64,000 nt of DNA, from positions 1,116,001-1,180,000 of the forward strand of contig NC_065426.1 of NCBI RefSeq assembly GCF_024362695.1. The letters are read 5' to 3'. Positions 1 through 9,290 of this stretch are shown here, piece after piece. The stretch comes from Pectinophora gossypiella (lineage: Eukaryota; Arthropoda; Insecta; Lepidoptera; Gelechiidae). Position 1 is the first letter of the stretch, and every line of letters starts with the position of its first letter. Made by a program: the position numbers and the translations under genes. The notes under the pieces were generated by a model. The model made no database searches and was not told the DNA's origin. It saw only the letters and a program-made list of their open reading frames with translations.

Positions 1-114
1 AACTTAGAGAACACGAGATTTTTCCTTTAGGAGCACCTAAATAAAACTTTAAGAATCATTTTAAAAGCAGACTGTAATAAATGATATTAGATATGTCAGA
101 AGTCATATCATAAC

Positions 115-400
115 GGCCTCCGTGGTCCAGTGGTTGAGCGTTGGGCTCACGATCCGAAGGGATCCATCCGGGACATATCACAAAAATCATTTTGTGATCC
201 TAAGTTTGGTTAGGACGTTACAGGCTGATCACCTGATTGTCCAAAAAGCAAGATGATCCGAGCTTCGGAAGGCACGTTAAGCCGTTGGTCCCGGTTACTA
301 CTTACTGATGTAAGTACGTAGTCCGATGTAGTACGAAGTTTGGCGGCCCTGACACCAGGGTTGATGAGGTCCACCTCATAACCCACACGATAGAAGAAGA
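115..400 (+). mobile_element. SINE family A, near full length
   Basis: A tRNA-like head 'ggcctccgtggtccagtgg' with an A-box is followed by the shared central block ('gcttcggaaggcacgttaag') and the tail 'cacacgatagaagaag'. The B-box region is damaged. Confidence 0.8.
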
Positions 401-420
401 TAAAGCGGATAGATTTCACT

Positions 421-505
421 CTTCTCTTCTATCGTGTGGATTGTGAGGTGGATTACCAATCCCATCAACCCTGGTGTCAGGGTTACTGTTACTGGTGTTA
501 GGGTT
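421..505 (-). mobile_element. 5'-truncated SINE family A with 13-bp target duplication
   Basis: A reversed tail of family A is flanked by exact direct repeats 'gatagatttcact' (408-420 and 506-518), the signature of retroposition. It lies inverted against the tail of the copy at 115-400, so the two can form a hairpin. Confidence 0.8.
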
Positions 506-580
506 GATAGATTTCACTGTCACTAGACTTAACAAAAAAAATCTTGCAAAATATTCACGAGACAAACGACGTATTCAGAG

Positions 581-772
581 AAAATGGCAAATAACGATGC
601 AATAGGGGACAACTTCATTATCTGTCTCTTTCCTCCACATAAATTCCCCCCTCCCCATCAGTACTCAGGAATGTCGGAACGAATATTAAAATTAAAATTT
701 CACAGTCGGCCATCTTAAATTTGTGTTTACCGCCATAAATTTTCAAAATGGCGATTGTTATAATTCAAATTA
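581..772 (+). repeat. inverted partner of 7529-7726
   Basis: About 190 bp match, in reverse complement, the segment at 7529-7726 (shared words include 'caatcgccattttgaaaat' and 'atggccgactgtgaaattt'). The family is unclassified. Confidence 0.75.
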
Positions 773-868
773 TAGCCGTTTGGAACAGACACGCATTGAA
801 AGGCGGTGAAAAAATTTGGAATGGAATTTTTTAAATTATAGTATGTGAATTTTACAAGATAAAGTAAC

Positions 869-1135
869 GGCTCCGTGGCCCAGTGGTTGAGCGTTGTGCT
901 CACGATCCGGAGGTCCCGGGTTCGAATCCCGGTGGGGCAAATCACAAAAATCTCTTTGTAATCCCTAGTTTGGTTAGAACATTGCAGGCACTTCAAGCCG
1001 TTGGTTCCTGTTAATACTTACTGATGTAATTACGTAGTCGTTATGTCAGGGGCCATTGACGGGTCTATAGTAACCCTGACACCAGGATAGTGAGGTTGGA
1101 AATCCATCTCACAACCCACATGATTGAAGAAGAAG
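869..1135 (+). mobile_element. SINE family A
   Basis: Head 'ggctccgtggcccagtgg' with an intact B-box 'ggttcgaatcc', central block partly deleted, tail 'cacatgattgaagaagaag'. It ends about 60 bp upstream of the first visible exon. Confidence 0.85.
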
Positions 1136-1195
1136 AGCGTTATTTTGATTCAGTGTTGTCTGTAAGAATTTATTATTATTATATTTCTTTTCCAG

Positions 1196-1325
1196 TCCAA
1201 CGACACGTCCGCGCCGGAGTCGATCTTCCCCTGGATCGTGACTATCTTCATAAAGAATGATACCAACGACCAATTTGACTATCGCTGTGATGGAGTACTT
1301 CTGTCTACTGCTGTTGTTCTTACTG
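1196..1325 (+). CDS. serine protease homolog, exon with FPWIV strand
   Basis: The acceptor is 'ttttccag' and the donor 'gtaagt'. It encodes 43 codons plus one base, including 'FPWIVTIF' and 'YRCDGVLLSTAVVLT', the beta strands before the catalytic-His loop. It is the first exon visible; the reading frame is open through its start, so it is internal. Confidence 0.9.
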
Positions 1326-4300
1326 GTAAGTTATTAAAGCCGAGACCACAACTCGGACACTCCATAGAACAATCTCATTCTCACTGTGTGCCGCTTAAGG
1401 GTGTATATGTCGTGGCCAGATCTTAGAATTGATCGTTTCATGATGAGCTCAATCATTTCAAGGCCAGAGTGAACAGGCACCTTCTGGGTGAGCTCGCTCC
1501 ATCTTAGGCCTCGTCAATGCCTTCGGGCAAGTCTGGGGCCTTTTTTTTGACGTGACTTATTGTAGATTTGCCGCAGATGGCATTAACTACTTGGCCGGAC
1601 AAATGGGGAGCGCTGAATGCTCTTACCCGGTACAACGTTTAAGACACAGGCCTGCGCGTGCCCAGTTGGGTGCGAACCTCGGTCCAGGGCGTCGTCTGAG
1701 AGGAAAAATATTTGAAATAATTAAATAGCGAATTCGATAGTGATATGCGCTGATTGAGGGAAATTGTCGACCACGCCGACGGGGTCGGTATCAGGGTCCT
1801 GAAGTGTTTGGTGTCATGAGCTGATTGGCTGCCTTTATGGCTAGAGTAATCGGGTCGTCGGGATCGTACATACGTCCTTCAGACGCCGATACTTTTAAGT
1901 ACTGTCCCTAAGCGGGATGTATATGGAAGCCGCAACTACCAGGGGATTTGGGTGGTGCGGAGCAGAATCGAATAAATGTTTTGAAGCTAATTTGAGCCAT
2001 TGGGCAATAAGTCTGCAGCCAAAAGCAAACCCATCAAAGGTAAAAAAAGTTCTAAACAGTCTTGATCGATGGGACTAGCATAACAAATTTTGTTCAAAGC
2101 TCGTAAATAAAAGAAAAAAACAATTGCGTAGGTACGTATTTCGTTGCATTTGGTCGACCACTTAACACCTCAACACTTTAAACGTTTTGCGGTCGCATTT
2201 TTATATAATTACGCTATGATCTGATTTTGCAATTTGGTTCTCATCACGAATCTTTTCTTCGTCCGGAATTTCAGCTTATAGAACTTGAGAAGCAAGCTGG
2301 TGTAAGGGCCATTTACGTAAAAATAAATACCTTAACACATTCAATATAACAAAAGTAGAGATAGATAATGAAGTAATTTAGTTCTCTACCATTAACTTTA
2401 AGAATGAAGTTAAGTTGGCACTAAAGCCTTGCCGATAGAGACGCAAATTGTAAAGCTACAACACAATAACGTCAAAGTAACACTTTGAAAAAGTTGGCAA
2501 AGTGCGAATTGGATTCGCGGAACGACTGCTCCGTACGTTTCTCGGCAATTAACGGACACTCAACGTTTTAAACTCTCTTATGATAGAGCTCTATAAATAA
2601 TGATACCTACATATCACCCAACGGTTTAACAGAAAGCTCGGTGAGGTGTGGGTACTTAGTTCATCCTGCGATGGATTGCCGTATCCAGCTTATGGTTATA
2701 ATTCAAATTCAAAACAATTTATTTCGGATAATACGTATACATCCATAATTTGTTAGTAACAATGCACTTACTTACTAGGTTAGTTAACAATTAAATTAAA
2801 TATTAAAGTGTTAGTAACAATGAAACTTAATTCTATGTTAGTAGTACAACACCTATATATAACACACTATCATTATTTATCATAGGCACCAGAATCAGGC
2901 ATTATTAGTGCCTTCATCCAGTGCCTAACCATAGGGCAGTCAACCCTATCCGTAATGCTATTCAGGAGGACGCTGCCGCTGCCCCGCACCCGCCGCACCA
3001 GAGAGGCTATTCGCTTTCGCACGATGGCATCGAAGCCATCTGTCCGTGCCTCGGCAAACATACCCGATGCACTGCAGTAGCGTGGCAACCCCAGCATCAC
3101 CCTGAACGCATTATTGTATTGGACACGCAGTGCCCTGTATGCCTTCCGCGTATAGTTGGTCCACAGGCTGCAAGTGTAAAATGACTGGCAATACGCCTTG
3201 AATAGCGTGATTTTAACTGGCCTTGAACATCTTACAAACCTACGAGCCAACATATTTATTTATTATCATTTCTCTTCATTGTGGTCCTTCATATTGCATC
3301 GGATAGCCAGGGCTCTGCGTTCCCTATCCATGTCCAGATCGTCCTTGAGAGTACTCGTGACCCAGTGCCCCAGGTATTTAAATTGCGAAACATAATGATA
3401 TGATTTGCTTGCTTATGATTAAGCTTAAGCGTAATTGCTTAGATGTGGCCATTTTAACGTCCCTGATTACCAATTTTTTTTGATTGTCGACGTTTTTTAT
3501 TTTTGCGTACTTATAGGTATCGGCCCAATAGAGTCGATTGATTCTTACAAATGTATGCAGCTGAGGTGTGAGAGAGACACAAAAACAAAATATTTATTAA
3601 AAAAACGGTATCTTTTTGATAGCGTAAAACATAAGGTGCGGTAGCTTTTATACAGCTAACTACATACATCTTTATTTTGAGCCACCACGGTCACGCCATG
3701 CCACCTCACCTGTCACCTGTGTCTGCGTGTGTCCGTGTCTGTGCGTGTTTGTGTCTGTGTCTATGTGTTTCTATGTCTGCGTGTGTCTGTGTCTGCGTGT
3801 GTCTATGTCTGCGTGTGTCTGTCTGTGCGTGTCTGTGTCTGCGCGTGCCTGTGTCTGCGCGTGTTTGTGTCTGTGTATGTGTGGGTGTCTGGGTCTGTGT
3901 GGGTATCTGTGTCTGTGTGGGTATCTGTGTCTATGTGTGTCTGTGTATGTGTGGGTGTCTGCGGCTGTATGGTTATCTGTGTCTGTCTATGTGTGTCTGT
4001 CGTGTTTCGTCATCGTTTTGCAACTTGGCTAAAATCCCAGGTGTGGCGCCACTGTTTCTTCTTACATCAAAGACCCACGCTCTTCTCTGTGTAGCATTCT
4101 CCATTCGACAAGATTTTTTTTACTTCTTTATACGCGTGACGCGACGTTCGCGTTCTAATTTGATCCACGTAAGCTCTTCTTGGTTTCTCATTCCTCTTTT
4201 TCTTACTACGTAACCCTATTAGGCTAGAGAAAATAAAAAATAAAGTCTACGTTGTCGGATTAGCACTTTTTTCTCTAGAGCCAAGGCAAAACGAGGAAAA

Positions 4301-7300
4301 GTAATTTGATTCTGTCGACCTCCTTAGTCGTCTAGCGGGAGTTAGTCTAGATAATTTCCTTTAAAGAACTGCGAAAACAAAAAAAATATATATTTTAAAT
4401 AGAAACGTGGAGAATTAAATCGGTTTTACAACATACATAATGCCTAGGCGCAGGCGAGCGCGTAATGAGGTGAGTAGTGCGGTACGATGGGTGGTGAAGA
4501 TGGTATCCCGACGTGCTGGCAGAGTAGTGGGGTGATTGGTGATAAACGACGACGAAATAAATTTAACTTATAAACTGCAGCATTTCAGCAACTCAAATAA
4601 ATATTTAATATTTATATTTATGTTGTTCTTATGAAGGTCGGGGATGCAATGATGTTAAATGAATGGAAATACGGAATGGAATGAGAATTTCGTAATTTTT
4701 AAATAAATTGACGGTCAGAACGACAGGCCATTATGTGCAGAGTTTGTAACTCTGCTACAGTAGAGCCAAAAATCAGAAGACGATATTGAACGGTAACTCC
4801 CCGCTCCGCGACTCGTATCGGGCGCCAACCTCACCCCCTCTGGGTCTTACTTTAGTCTTAAAATGGCCGTACGCCGCTAAAGGGTGCTTAAAGGAGAGAG
4901 CGCGAGCGTTTTGTCTCGCTCTCACATACGCGTTACGCACACAGTAAGAATGAGATTTTTGTATGTAGTGTCCAGGGTATGTTCTCCTGATTACTTGTGG
5001 CTCTGTCCACCCCGTTGGGTACTACGGGCGTGAGTTTACCTGATCGGTAGTTGCAAAGATTAAATATATATTCACTCCCGTGGCTGTGTTTGTTTATGCA
5101 AGTTAAAATGCAAATGAGTTGATTGTTTGTTGTGTTATTTAATTCCAGCTGGGCGTTGTGTTCTGCAAACTGACAAAATGAACCCAGTGGGCCCGGAAAA
5201 TGTGCTGGTATTCCTCGGGAAACGGTCTCTCCAGGTGCTCAGTGAAGATGAGAGGATCAGCAAGGTATTTCATATACAGGTGTTAGTGATATCGTAACGA
5301 AAACTTCGAGGGATGATTCAGACCATGATTTCACTTGATATTAACCCAGAATCATGGTCAGAATCTCCCGTTCCTCTAGGCATGTGCCCAGAAGTGGGAT
5401 GTATATAGGCAGTTTATATTTATGTATGTAAGTACTCATGTTTCCCTAACACAGTCGACTATTATAGACGGCGATACGGCTCACCAGCCATCACGTTGGT
5501 CTAACAGAAATCTCGCTGAGGTGTGGGTATTAAGTTCCTTCCTTCCCCAATTGTGATATAATAAATAAAATAAAATACATTTATTTCTGTAAATACAAGA
5601 AGATAATCGTGGATAGGACTTCCCAGTCAATCAAGATACTTGTAATAATACTACTAATAATACTTGTAATAATGTAATAATACTTGTAATAATGTAATAA
5701 TACTACTAATAATACTTGTAATAATGTAATAATACTTGTAAGATACTTGTGTAAATCGTGAACTTATGTTATATTGTTCTTCGACTTTTCCAGGTGAAGA
5801 AGATCAAACTCCACGACCAGATCGAGGTGGAAGGGGGGCGAGCAGACAACGACTTGGCGGCGTTGGTGCTCGAGGATCCAGTTGAGTACAGTGACGTCAT
5901 AAAGCCAGCCTGCATCATGCTCGAAGGAGACTTCGACTCCGCTGTTGTACGTATTTTAGAAGATGGTATAAGAAAACCAGGGACCTGTTTAATAAAACTT
6001 ACAATTGTAAATTACAACGACAATTTGGTGTTCATTACGTAGCTAATATGAAACTGCAAATTATTTGTGATCACAAACTCCGCAATGTACATCAAATTGT
6101 CATTGTAATTTACAATTGTAAGTTTTTTTTTTTAATTAAGATGGGTTTGCTCTTGAAGTTTTATTAAACAGGCCCCAGATATACTCAAAAGTGACAGCTA
6201 ACATTTCAAGGTTACCCCAACTGACGTCATCCCACCTTGTGTTGCCATTTCGTAAAAAATAAATTACCCACGACCAATGTTTTTATATTTACTTTGCAAA
6301 TAAATTTTAGTAGTTTTTTTTTTAATTTACTTACAGTTTTAATGTTTTTTTTTATATATGTGACAAGTAATAGTAATTAAATACATTAGTCAGTAATTCA
6401 CTTAATATTCAATAACAAAATTTACGCCCTTGGAATGTTGGAGATACCAATTTAATGGTCACACTTAAGTACGTTATCAAAGGGCTAGCAATGGCGGCTT
6501 GTCATAGGATTGAGCGTATCTGGTTTTCTTATACCATGTATTGGTTTTTTTTTTTTGACGTGACTTATTGTAGATTTGCCGCAGATGGCATTAACTACTT
6601 GGCCGGACAAATGGGGAGCGCTGAAGACTCTCACCCGGTACAACGTTTAAGACAACAGGCCTGAGGGTGCCCAGTTGGGCGCGAACCTCAGCTCAGGGCG
6701 TCGTCTGAGAGGAAAAATATTTGAAAGAATTAATCGACCCTAGTGGGTCGATAGCGATAAGCGCTGAATGAGGGAAATCGTCGACCACGCCGGCGGGGTC
6801 GGTATCGGGGACCTGAAGTGTTTGGTGTCGCGAGCTGATTGGCTGCCTCTATGGCTAGAGTAATCGGGTCGTCGGGATCGTATATTACGTCCTTCGGACG
6901 CCGATACTTTTCAGTACCGTCCCTAAGCGGAATGTACTCGGAAGCCGCAACTACCAGGGGATTTGGGTGGTGCGGAGCAGAATCGAAAAAACGTTTGGAA
7001 GCTAATTTGAGCCATTGGGCAATGGTTGGCAGACCTAGGCAATGGTTGGCAGCAATGTTTAAAAAAACTCATAAGGGTTATATTTGGCCTTAGACGTGGT
7101 ACGTGCAGTTACGTTACTTAAAGTTTAGTTTTTAAGTTATGTAACGTAATGGTCATGTTAAGTTTGTTAAAACATAAAAGATAATGCAGATGTTGGCAAT
7201 CGCAACATTAAATTTATAATTTCATTACTGTGACAACGTTTTGTCTCTTCCGATCTTCTTGTGTGTGTGTCTGCCGCATCCACCGCTGCGGATTGCTAAC

Positions 7301-8562
7301 ACAATTATTAATAGGAATATTTACGTCGAATTTCAGACCACAGCATGGGGTGACCTGCTGACCGTGGTGCCTTTCGTCGAGCAGAGGGACTACTGCGAAA
7401 AGAATCTATCTGACAATGCATTCTGCGCTACAATTGGAAGCGGTAAAATCATCTCTTACAATACCCATCTGCGCCGAAGCAATTTAAATCAGCACCAATA
7501 TTCTTTTTCTATCGTGTGGGTTGTGACGCTATAATTTGAATTATAACAATCGCCATTTTGAAAATTGATGGCGGTAAACACATATTAAAGATGGCCGACT
7601 GTGAAATTTCATTTTTAATATTCGTTCCGACATTCCTGGGTACTAATATTTTTTGAAGAATTTGTGTGGAGGAAAGAGACAGATAATGAGGTTATCCCCT
7701 ATTGCATCATTATTTGCCATTTCTACAGGTTTTTTGCGCTAAAGTCTATCCACTTTAACTTCTTCTATCGTGTGGCTTGTGAGGTGGAGTGCCTCATCAA
7801 CCCTGAGGTGATGACGATTAACGTGCCTTCCGAAGCACGGATCATCTTACTCGGAGCACCAATATTGATGTATACTATATTTTTGTGTACAGGGGGGTTA
7901 AATGGCCACATCGAAGCAATTAATATAAGAAAGTAATATTGCAATTTGACAAACAAATGTCAAATAGCAATATTGCTTACTTAGATAGCAATATTGCTAT
8001 TGCTTCGATGTGGCCATTTTAACCCCCCAGGCCTGCTTCTGTCAGGGAGCTTATAAAACACTGTTTCTGTGAAAAAGTCACATAAAATCTGTTTATTTTT
8101 CACTTTCCTTCCACCGTCTGCAATTGAAATAATTGTATTTAAGTTTATACCTCAATGTAATACAAACTGGACTTAAAAAAGAAAGGAAAGCATGAAATAG
8201 TAGGAGTAGAGCCCTGTGCTGGGAGGTTTTCTGGCCACGTCTTTCCCTCAGCGTTACAGCTTCCAATGTGGTAGTAGTTTTACGGCTAGTTACATAATAT
8301 GTAATTTAGTTTTTGACGTTCAAAAAGCGCTAACTATTTAAGCCAATTTTGGAGAATAAATATTTTTGTTTTTTTTACAGATGTAGCCCTGTGTCCCAGT
8401 ATGGGCGGCGCGTACGCAGTGAAGCAGACAGACGTGTGGTGTTTGCGCGGCATCCGCTCATCAGACCTGACTCCTCAATCATTTTGCTTTGACAAGACTG
8501 TCGTGTTTACCGACTTAGCACGATATACCGATTGGATTGACAACGTTTTGAACTTGAAATAA
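1196..8562 (+). CDS. serine protease homolog (inactive chymotrypsin-fold), 5' partial
   Basis: Five exons (1196-1325, 5149-5264, 5794-5946, 7337-7442, 8381-8562) join in one frame across GT-AG introns to give 228 residues and a TAA stop. The product reads as the S1 protease domain from the 'FPWIV' strand to the C-terminal helix 'YTDWIDNVL'; the clip/linker, activation site and signal peptide must lie in exons left of the window. The Cys pairs of the fold are kept (C31/C47, C153/C163, C173 and the later 'VWC'). Catalytic Asp is present in 'NDLAAL' (D102 of this partial protein), but the 'TAAHC' motif is 'TAGRC' (His to Arg) and 'GDSGG' is replaced by 'PSMGG', one residue shorter and with Met at the Ser position. 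It should therefore be a non-catalytic, secreted homolog. Such proteins in insects act as cofactors or decoys in melanization and haemolymph cascades; that role here is inference. Introns are filled with SINEs and MITEs. High confidence in fold and inactivity, low in the exact subfamily. Confidence 0.9.
1447..2050 (+). mobile_element. LINE 3' end U, interrupted by element D
   Basis: The sequence 'FKARVNRHLLGELAPS*' is encoded by 1447-1507 and is followed by a short 3' end and 'aaaaaag'. The uninterrupted counterpart is at 33622-33735. Element D sits at 1541-2009. Confidence 0.65.
1541..2009 (-). mobile_element. element D, full-length copy (~470 bp poly-A retroposon)
   Basis: It starts with poly-T/'gacgtgacttattgtagat' on the plus strand (poly-A tail of the minus-oriented element). 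An 11-bp target duplication 'agtctgnngcc' (1530-1540, 2010-2020) flanks it, and 33697-33707 preserves the empty site. Confidence 0.8.
2030..2700. other. intronic sequence, no gene seen
   Basis: AT-rich intron of the serine protease homolog. From about 2595 to 2700 it holds a degraded copy of SINE-like family Q ('agaaagctcggtgaggtgtg ... ttcatcctgcgatgga'). The remainder shows nothing I can name. Confidence 0.5.
2873..3400 (-). pseudogene. non-LTR retrotransposon ORF2 fragment (C-terminal)
   Basis: The minus strand encodes 'FKYLGHWVTSTLKDDLDMDRERRALAIRCNM' in two readable pieces, then after a short duplicated/stop-containing insertion 'MLARRFVRCSRPVKITLFKAYCQSFYTCSLW' with 'YNNAFRVMLGLPR'. 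These are end-of-reverse-transcriptase motifs of an insect LINE. It is 5' truncated and broken at about 3240-3260. Confidence 0.8.
3720..3995. repeat. GT-rich minisatellite (gtgtctgtgtctgcgt-type)
   Basis: Irregular repeats of gtgtct, gtgtctgc and gtgtatgtgtgggt fill ~275 bp. All three plus frames stay open and give Cys/Val-rich strings, an artefact of the repeat. Confidence 0.9.
4030..4215 (-). mobile_element. degraded LINE end of the 'HRQERGS' type
   Basis: The antisense string 'acgctcttctctgtgtagca' and 'gtaagctcttcttggt' match the 3' end of the LINE copies at 32354 and 53375. Heavily diverged. Confidence 0.5.
4216..5148. other. intron remainder, degenerate repeats
   Basis: AT-rich intron. 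4760-4990 resembles repeat family T ('cggtaactccccgctccgc') and 4960-5045 has the SINE R-type end 'ggctctgtccaccccgttgg ... gggcgtgagttta'. No coding potential seen. Confidence 0.4.
5149..5264 (+). CDS. serine protease homolog, exon with degenerate His motif
   Basis: The acceptor is 'aattccag' and the donor 'gtattt'. The split codon joins as 'T|AGRCVLQT'. The catalytic histidine of the usual AAHC motif is arginine, while the disulfide Cys is kept. A degraded hairpin element G starts only 13 bp downstream of the donor. Confidence 0.9.
5278..5370 (+). mobile_element. hairpin element G, shortened copy
   Basis: Left arm 'tgttagtgatatcgtaacga...gattcagaccatgat' runs directly into part of the right arm 'ttgatattaacccagaatca'. 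It lies 13 bp after the exon donor at 5264. Confidence 0.7.
5375..5740. repeat. SINE tail remnants and TAATAA-type simple repeat
   Basis: 5375-5420 is a family B tail ('catgtgcccagaagtgggat'); 5448-5560 is family Q ('agacggcgatacggctcacc'); 5641-5740 repeats 'aatacttgtaataatgtaat' imperfectly. Confidence 0.6.
5794..5946 (+). CDS. serine protease homolog, exon with conserved Asp
   Basis: The acceptor is 'ttttccag' and the donor 'gtacgt'; it is 51 whole codons in phase 0. It encodes 'NDLAALVL', the counterpart of the catalytic-Asp motif, and 'KPACIML' with the Cys that usually links to the N-terminal light chain. A MITE begins 33 bp after the donor. Confidence 0.9.
5980..6176. mobile_element. 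MITE O with ~21-bp terminal inverted repeats
   Basis: The ends 'gggacctgtttaataaaact' and 'agttttattaaacaggcccc' are inverted; subterminal 'acttacaattgtaaattaca' is also repeated inverted near 6100. It sits in the intron 33 bp past the donor at 5946. Confidence 0.75.
6178..6545 (+). repeat. unclassified repeat I, copy 1
   Basis: It shares long stretches with 51405-51905 (reversed) and 59670-59870: 'gtgacaagtaatagtaatta', 'cttggaatgttggagatacc' and 'ggttttcttataccatg'. In two of three places it abuts element D, suggesting a composite duplicated unit. Confidence 0.65.
6546..7030 (-). mobile_element. element D, second full-length copy
   Basis: Poly-T then 'gacgtgacttattgtagatt' through to 'gagccattgggcaatgg', the same far boundary as the copy at 1541-2009. 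The common boundary implies this is the true 5' end of the element. Confidence 0.8.
7337..7442 (+). CDS. serine protease homolog, exon with TAWG segment
   Basis: The acceptor is 'aatttcag' and the donor 'gtaaaa'. It encodes 'TTAWGD', 'VPFVEQRDYC' and 'NAFCATIGS', matching the strand-loop region and the 168/182 Cys pair of chymotrypsin-like domains. It ends one base into a codon, completed by the last exon. Confidence 0.88.
7529..7726 (-). repeat. inverted partner of 581-772
   Basis: Reverse-complement copy of 581-772, about 6.8 kb apart and enclosing four serine protease homolog exons. A short SINE A tail remnant ('tctatcgtgtgggttgtga') precedes it at ~7508. Confidence 0.75.
7759..7854 (-). 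mobile_element. 5'-truncated SINE family A
   Basis: Reversed tail 'cttcttctatcgtgtgg', internally deleted, ending in the central block 'acgtgccttccgaagcacgg'. Confidence 0.7.
7892..8028. mobile_element. MITE M (GGGGGGTTAAAATGGCCAC ends)
   Basis: Near-perfect inverted halves: 'ggggggttaaatggccacat' at the left and its complement at the right, with a centre of 'agcaatattgc' repeats. A half copy is at 9239-9290. Confidence 0.8.
8381..8562 (+). CDS. serine protease homolog, terminal exon with degenerate Ser motif
   Basis: The acceptor is 'ttttacag'. The exon encodes 'LCPSMGGAYAV' in place of the GDSGG nucleophile motif, 'DVWCLRGI' and the C-terminal helix 'YTDWIDNVLNLK', then TAA. Loss of Ser and of one residue of the oxyanion loop argues against any protease activity. 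Confidence 0.9.
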
Positions 8563-8563
8563 A
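8558..8563 (+). promoter_or_regulatory. possible poly(A) signal overlapping stop codon
   Basis: AATAAA is formed by the last lysine codon, the TAA stop and the following base, and a T/GT-rich run follows about 10-30 nt on. No other AATAAA is seen close behind, so this may be the cleavage signal of the serine protease homolog, giving a very short 3' UTR. Confidence 0.45.
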
Positions 8564-8611
8564 TTAATGTTAAAATTGTTTTTGTTTTTATTTTTATTCA
8601 ATGTTCGTGTT

Positions 8612-8668
8612 TGAGGGGAGGCCTGTGCCCAGCAGTGGGACGTATATAGGCTGTTTATGTTATGTATG
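8612..8668 (+). mobile_element. SINE family B tail fragment
   Basis: 'gaggggaggcctgtgcccag' and 'gtatataggctgtttatgtt' without a head, just after the last exon of the serine protease homolog. Confidence 0.7.
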
Positions 8669-8740
8669 TTGTTATGTTCGTGTCTGCTCGTAATGTGCAG
8701 TCATTGAAAAGATTAATATTTATGATTAATAGTACGCATT

Positions 8741-9037
8741 GAGGAGCTCGGTGGCGCAGCGGTAAACGCGCTCGGTCTGCGATTGTTGAAGTTAAGCAAC
8801 TTTCGCAAAGACCGGTCATAGGATGGGTGACCACAAAAAAAAGTTTTCATCTCGAGCTCCTCCGTGCTTCGGAAGGCACGTTAAGCCGTTGGTCCCGGCT
8901 GCATTAGCAGTCGTTAATAACCACCAATCCGCACTGGGCCCGCGTGGTGGTTTAAGGCCCGATCACCCTATCCATCCATAGGGAAGGCCCGTGCCCCAGC
9001 AGTGGGGACGTTAATGGGCTGGTGATGATGATGATGA
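8741..9037 (+). mobile_element. SINE family C, full length, 5S/tRNA-like head
   Basis: The head starts 'gaggagctcggtggcgcagc' and its end 'cgagctcctc' can pair with the start, enclosing ~120 nt, the size of 5S rRNA. Inside are tRNA A-box-like 'tggcgcagcgg' and 5S-like 'gaagttaagcaact' and 'ggatgggtgaccac'. Then come the shared central block and the tail 'ccccagcagtggggacgtta' with (gat)n. Confidence 0.8.
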
Positions 9038-9238
9038 CTACACATAGTATGGTAACTGGTAACTCTCCGGTACTCTTTATTCTTCGCGATGGAAAATTCC
9101 ACTTGATATTAAATAAAAAAGTAAATGCTCTGGTCTGGTTTGGCACTAATTGTTGATGGTGTGATCGTGGTTTTACCATGGTATTCCCACGGTATTCCGT
9201 CAATCAGCATACGAGCCTACAAATAATGATCGTAGTAC

Positions 9239-9290
9239 AGGGGGGTTAAAATGGCCACATCGAAGCAATTCATCTAAGAAAGCAATAGCT
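9239..9290 (+). mobile_element. MITE M half copy
   Basis: Carries 'ggggggttaaaatggccaca tcgaagcaattc' in pieces and then breaks off, lacking the second arm. Confidence 0.6.

Noticed and set aside
869..940. Possible tRNA gene at a SINE A head
   Set aside because: One of many diverged copies of the same head with the same downstream body and tail; tRNA-derived SINE.
2921..3184. 87-codon plus-strand frame
   Set aside because: Shadow of the minus-strand LINE reverse transcriptase fragment.
3677..4213. Open frames of 100-178 codons in all three plus frames
   Set aside because: They arise from the GT-rich minisatellite at 3720-3995; composition is Cys/Val/Leu-rich repetition and all frames are open together.
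8741..8860. Possible 5S rRNA gene or pseudogene
   Set aside because: Only the internal control region resembles 5S, and the same head plus body recurs several times with retroposon tails.
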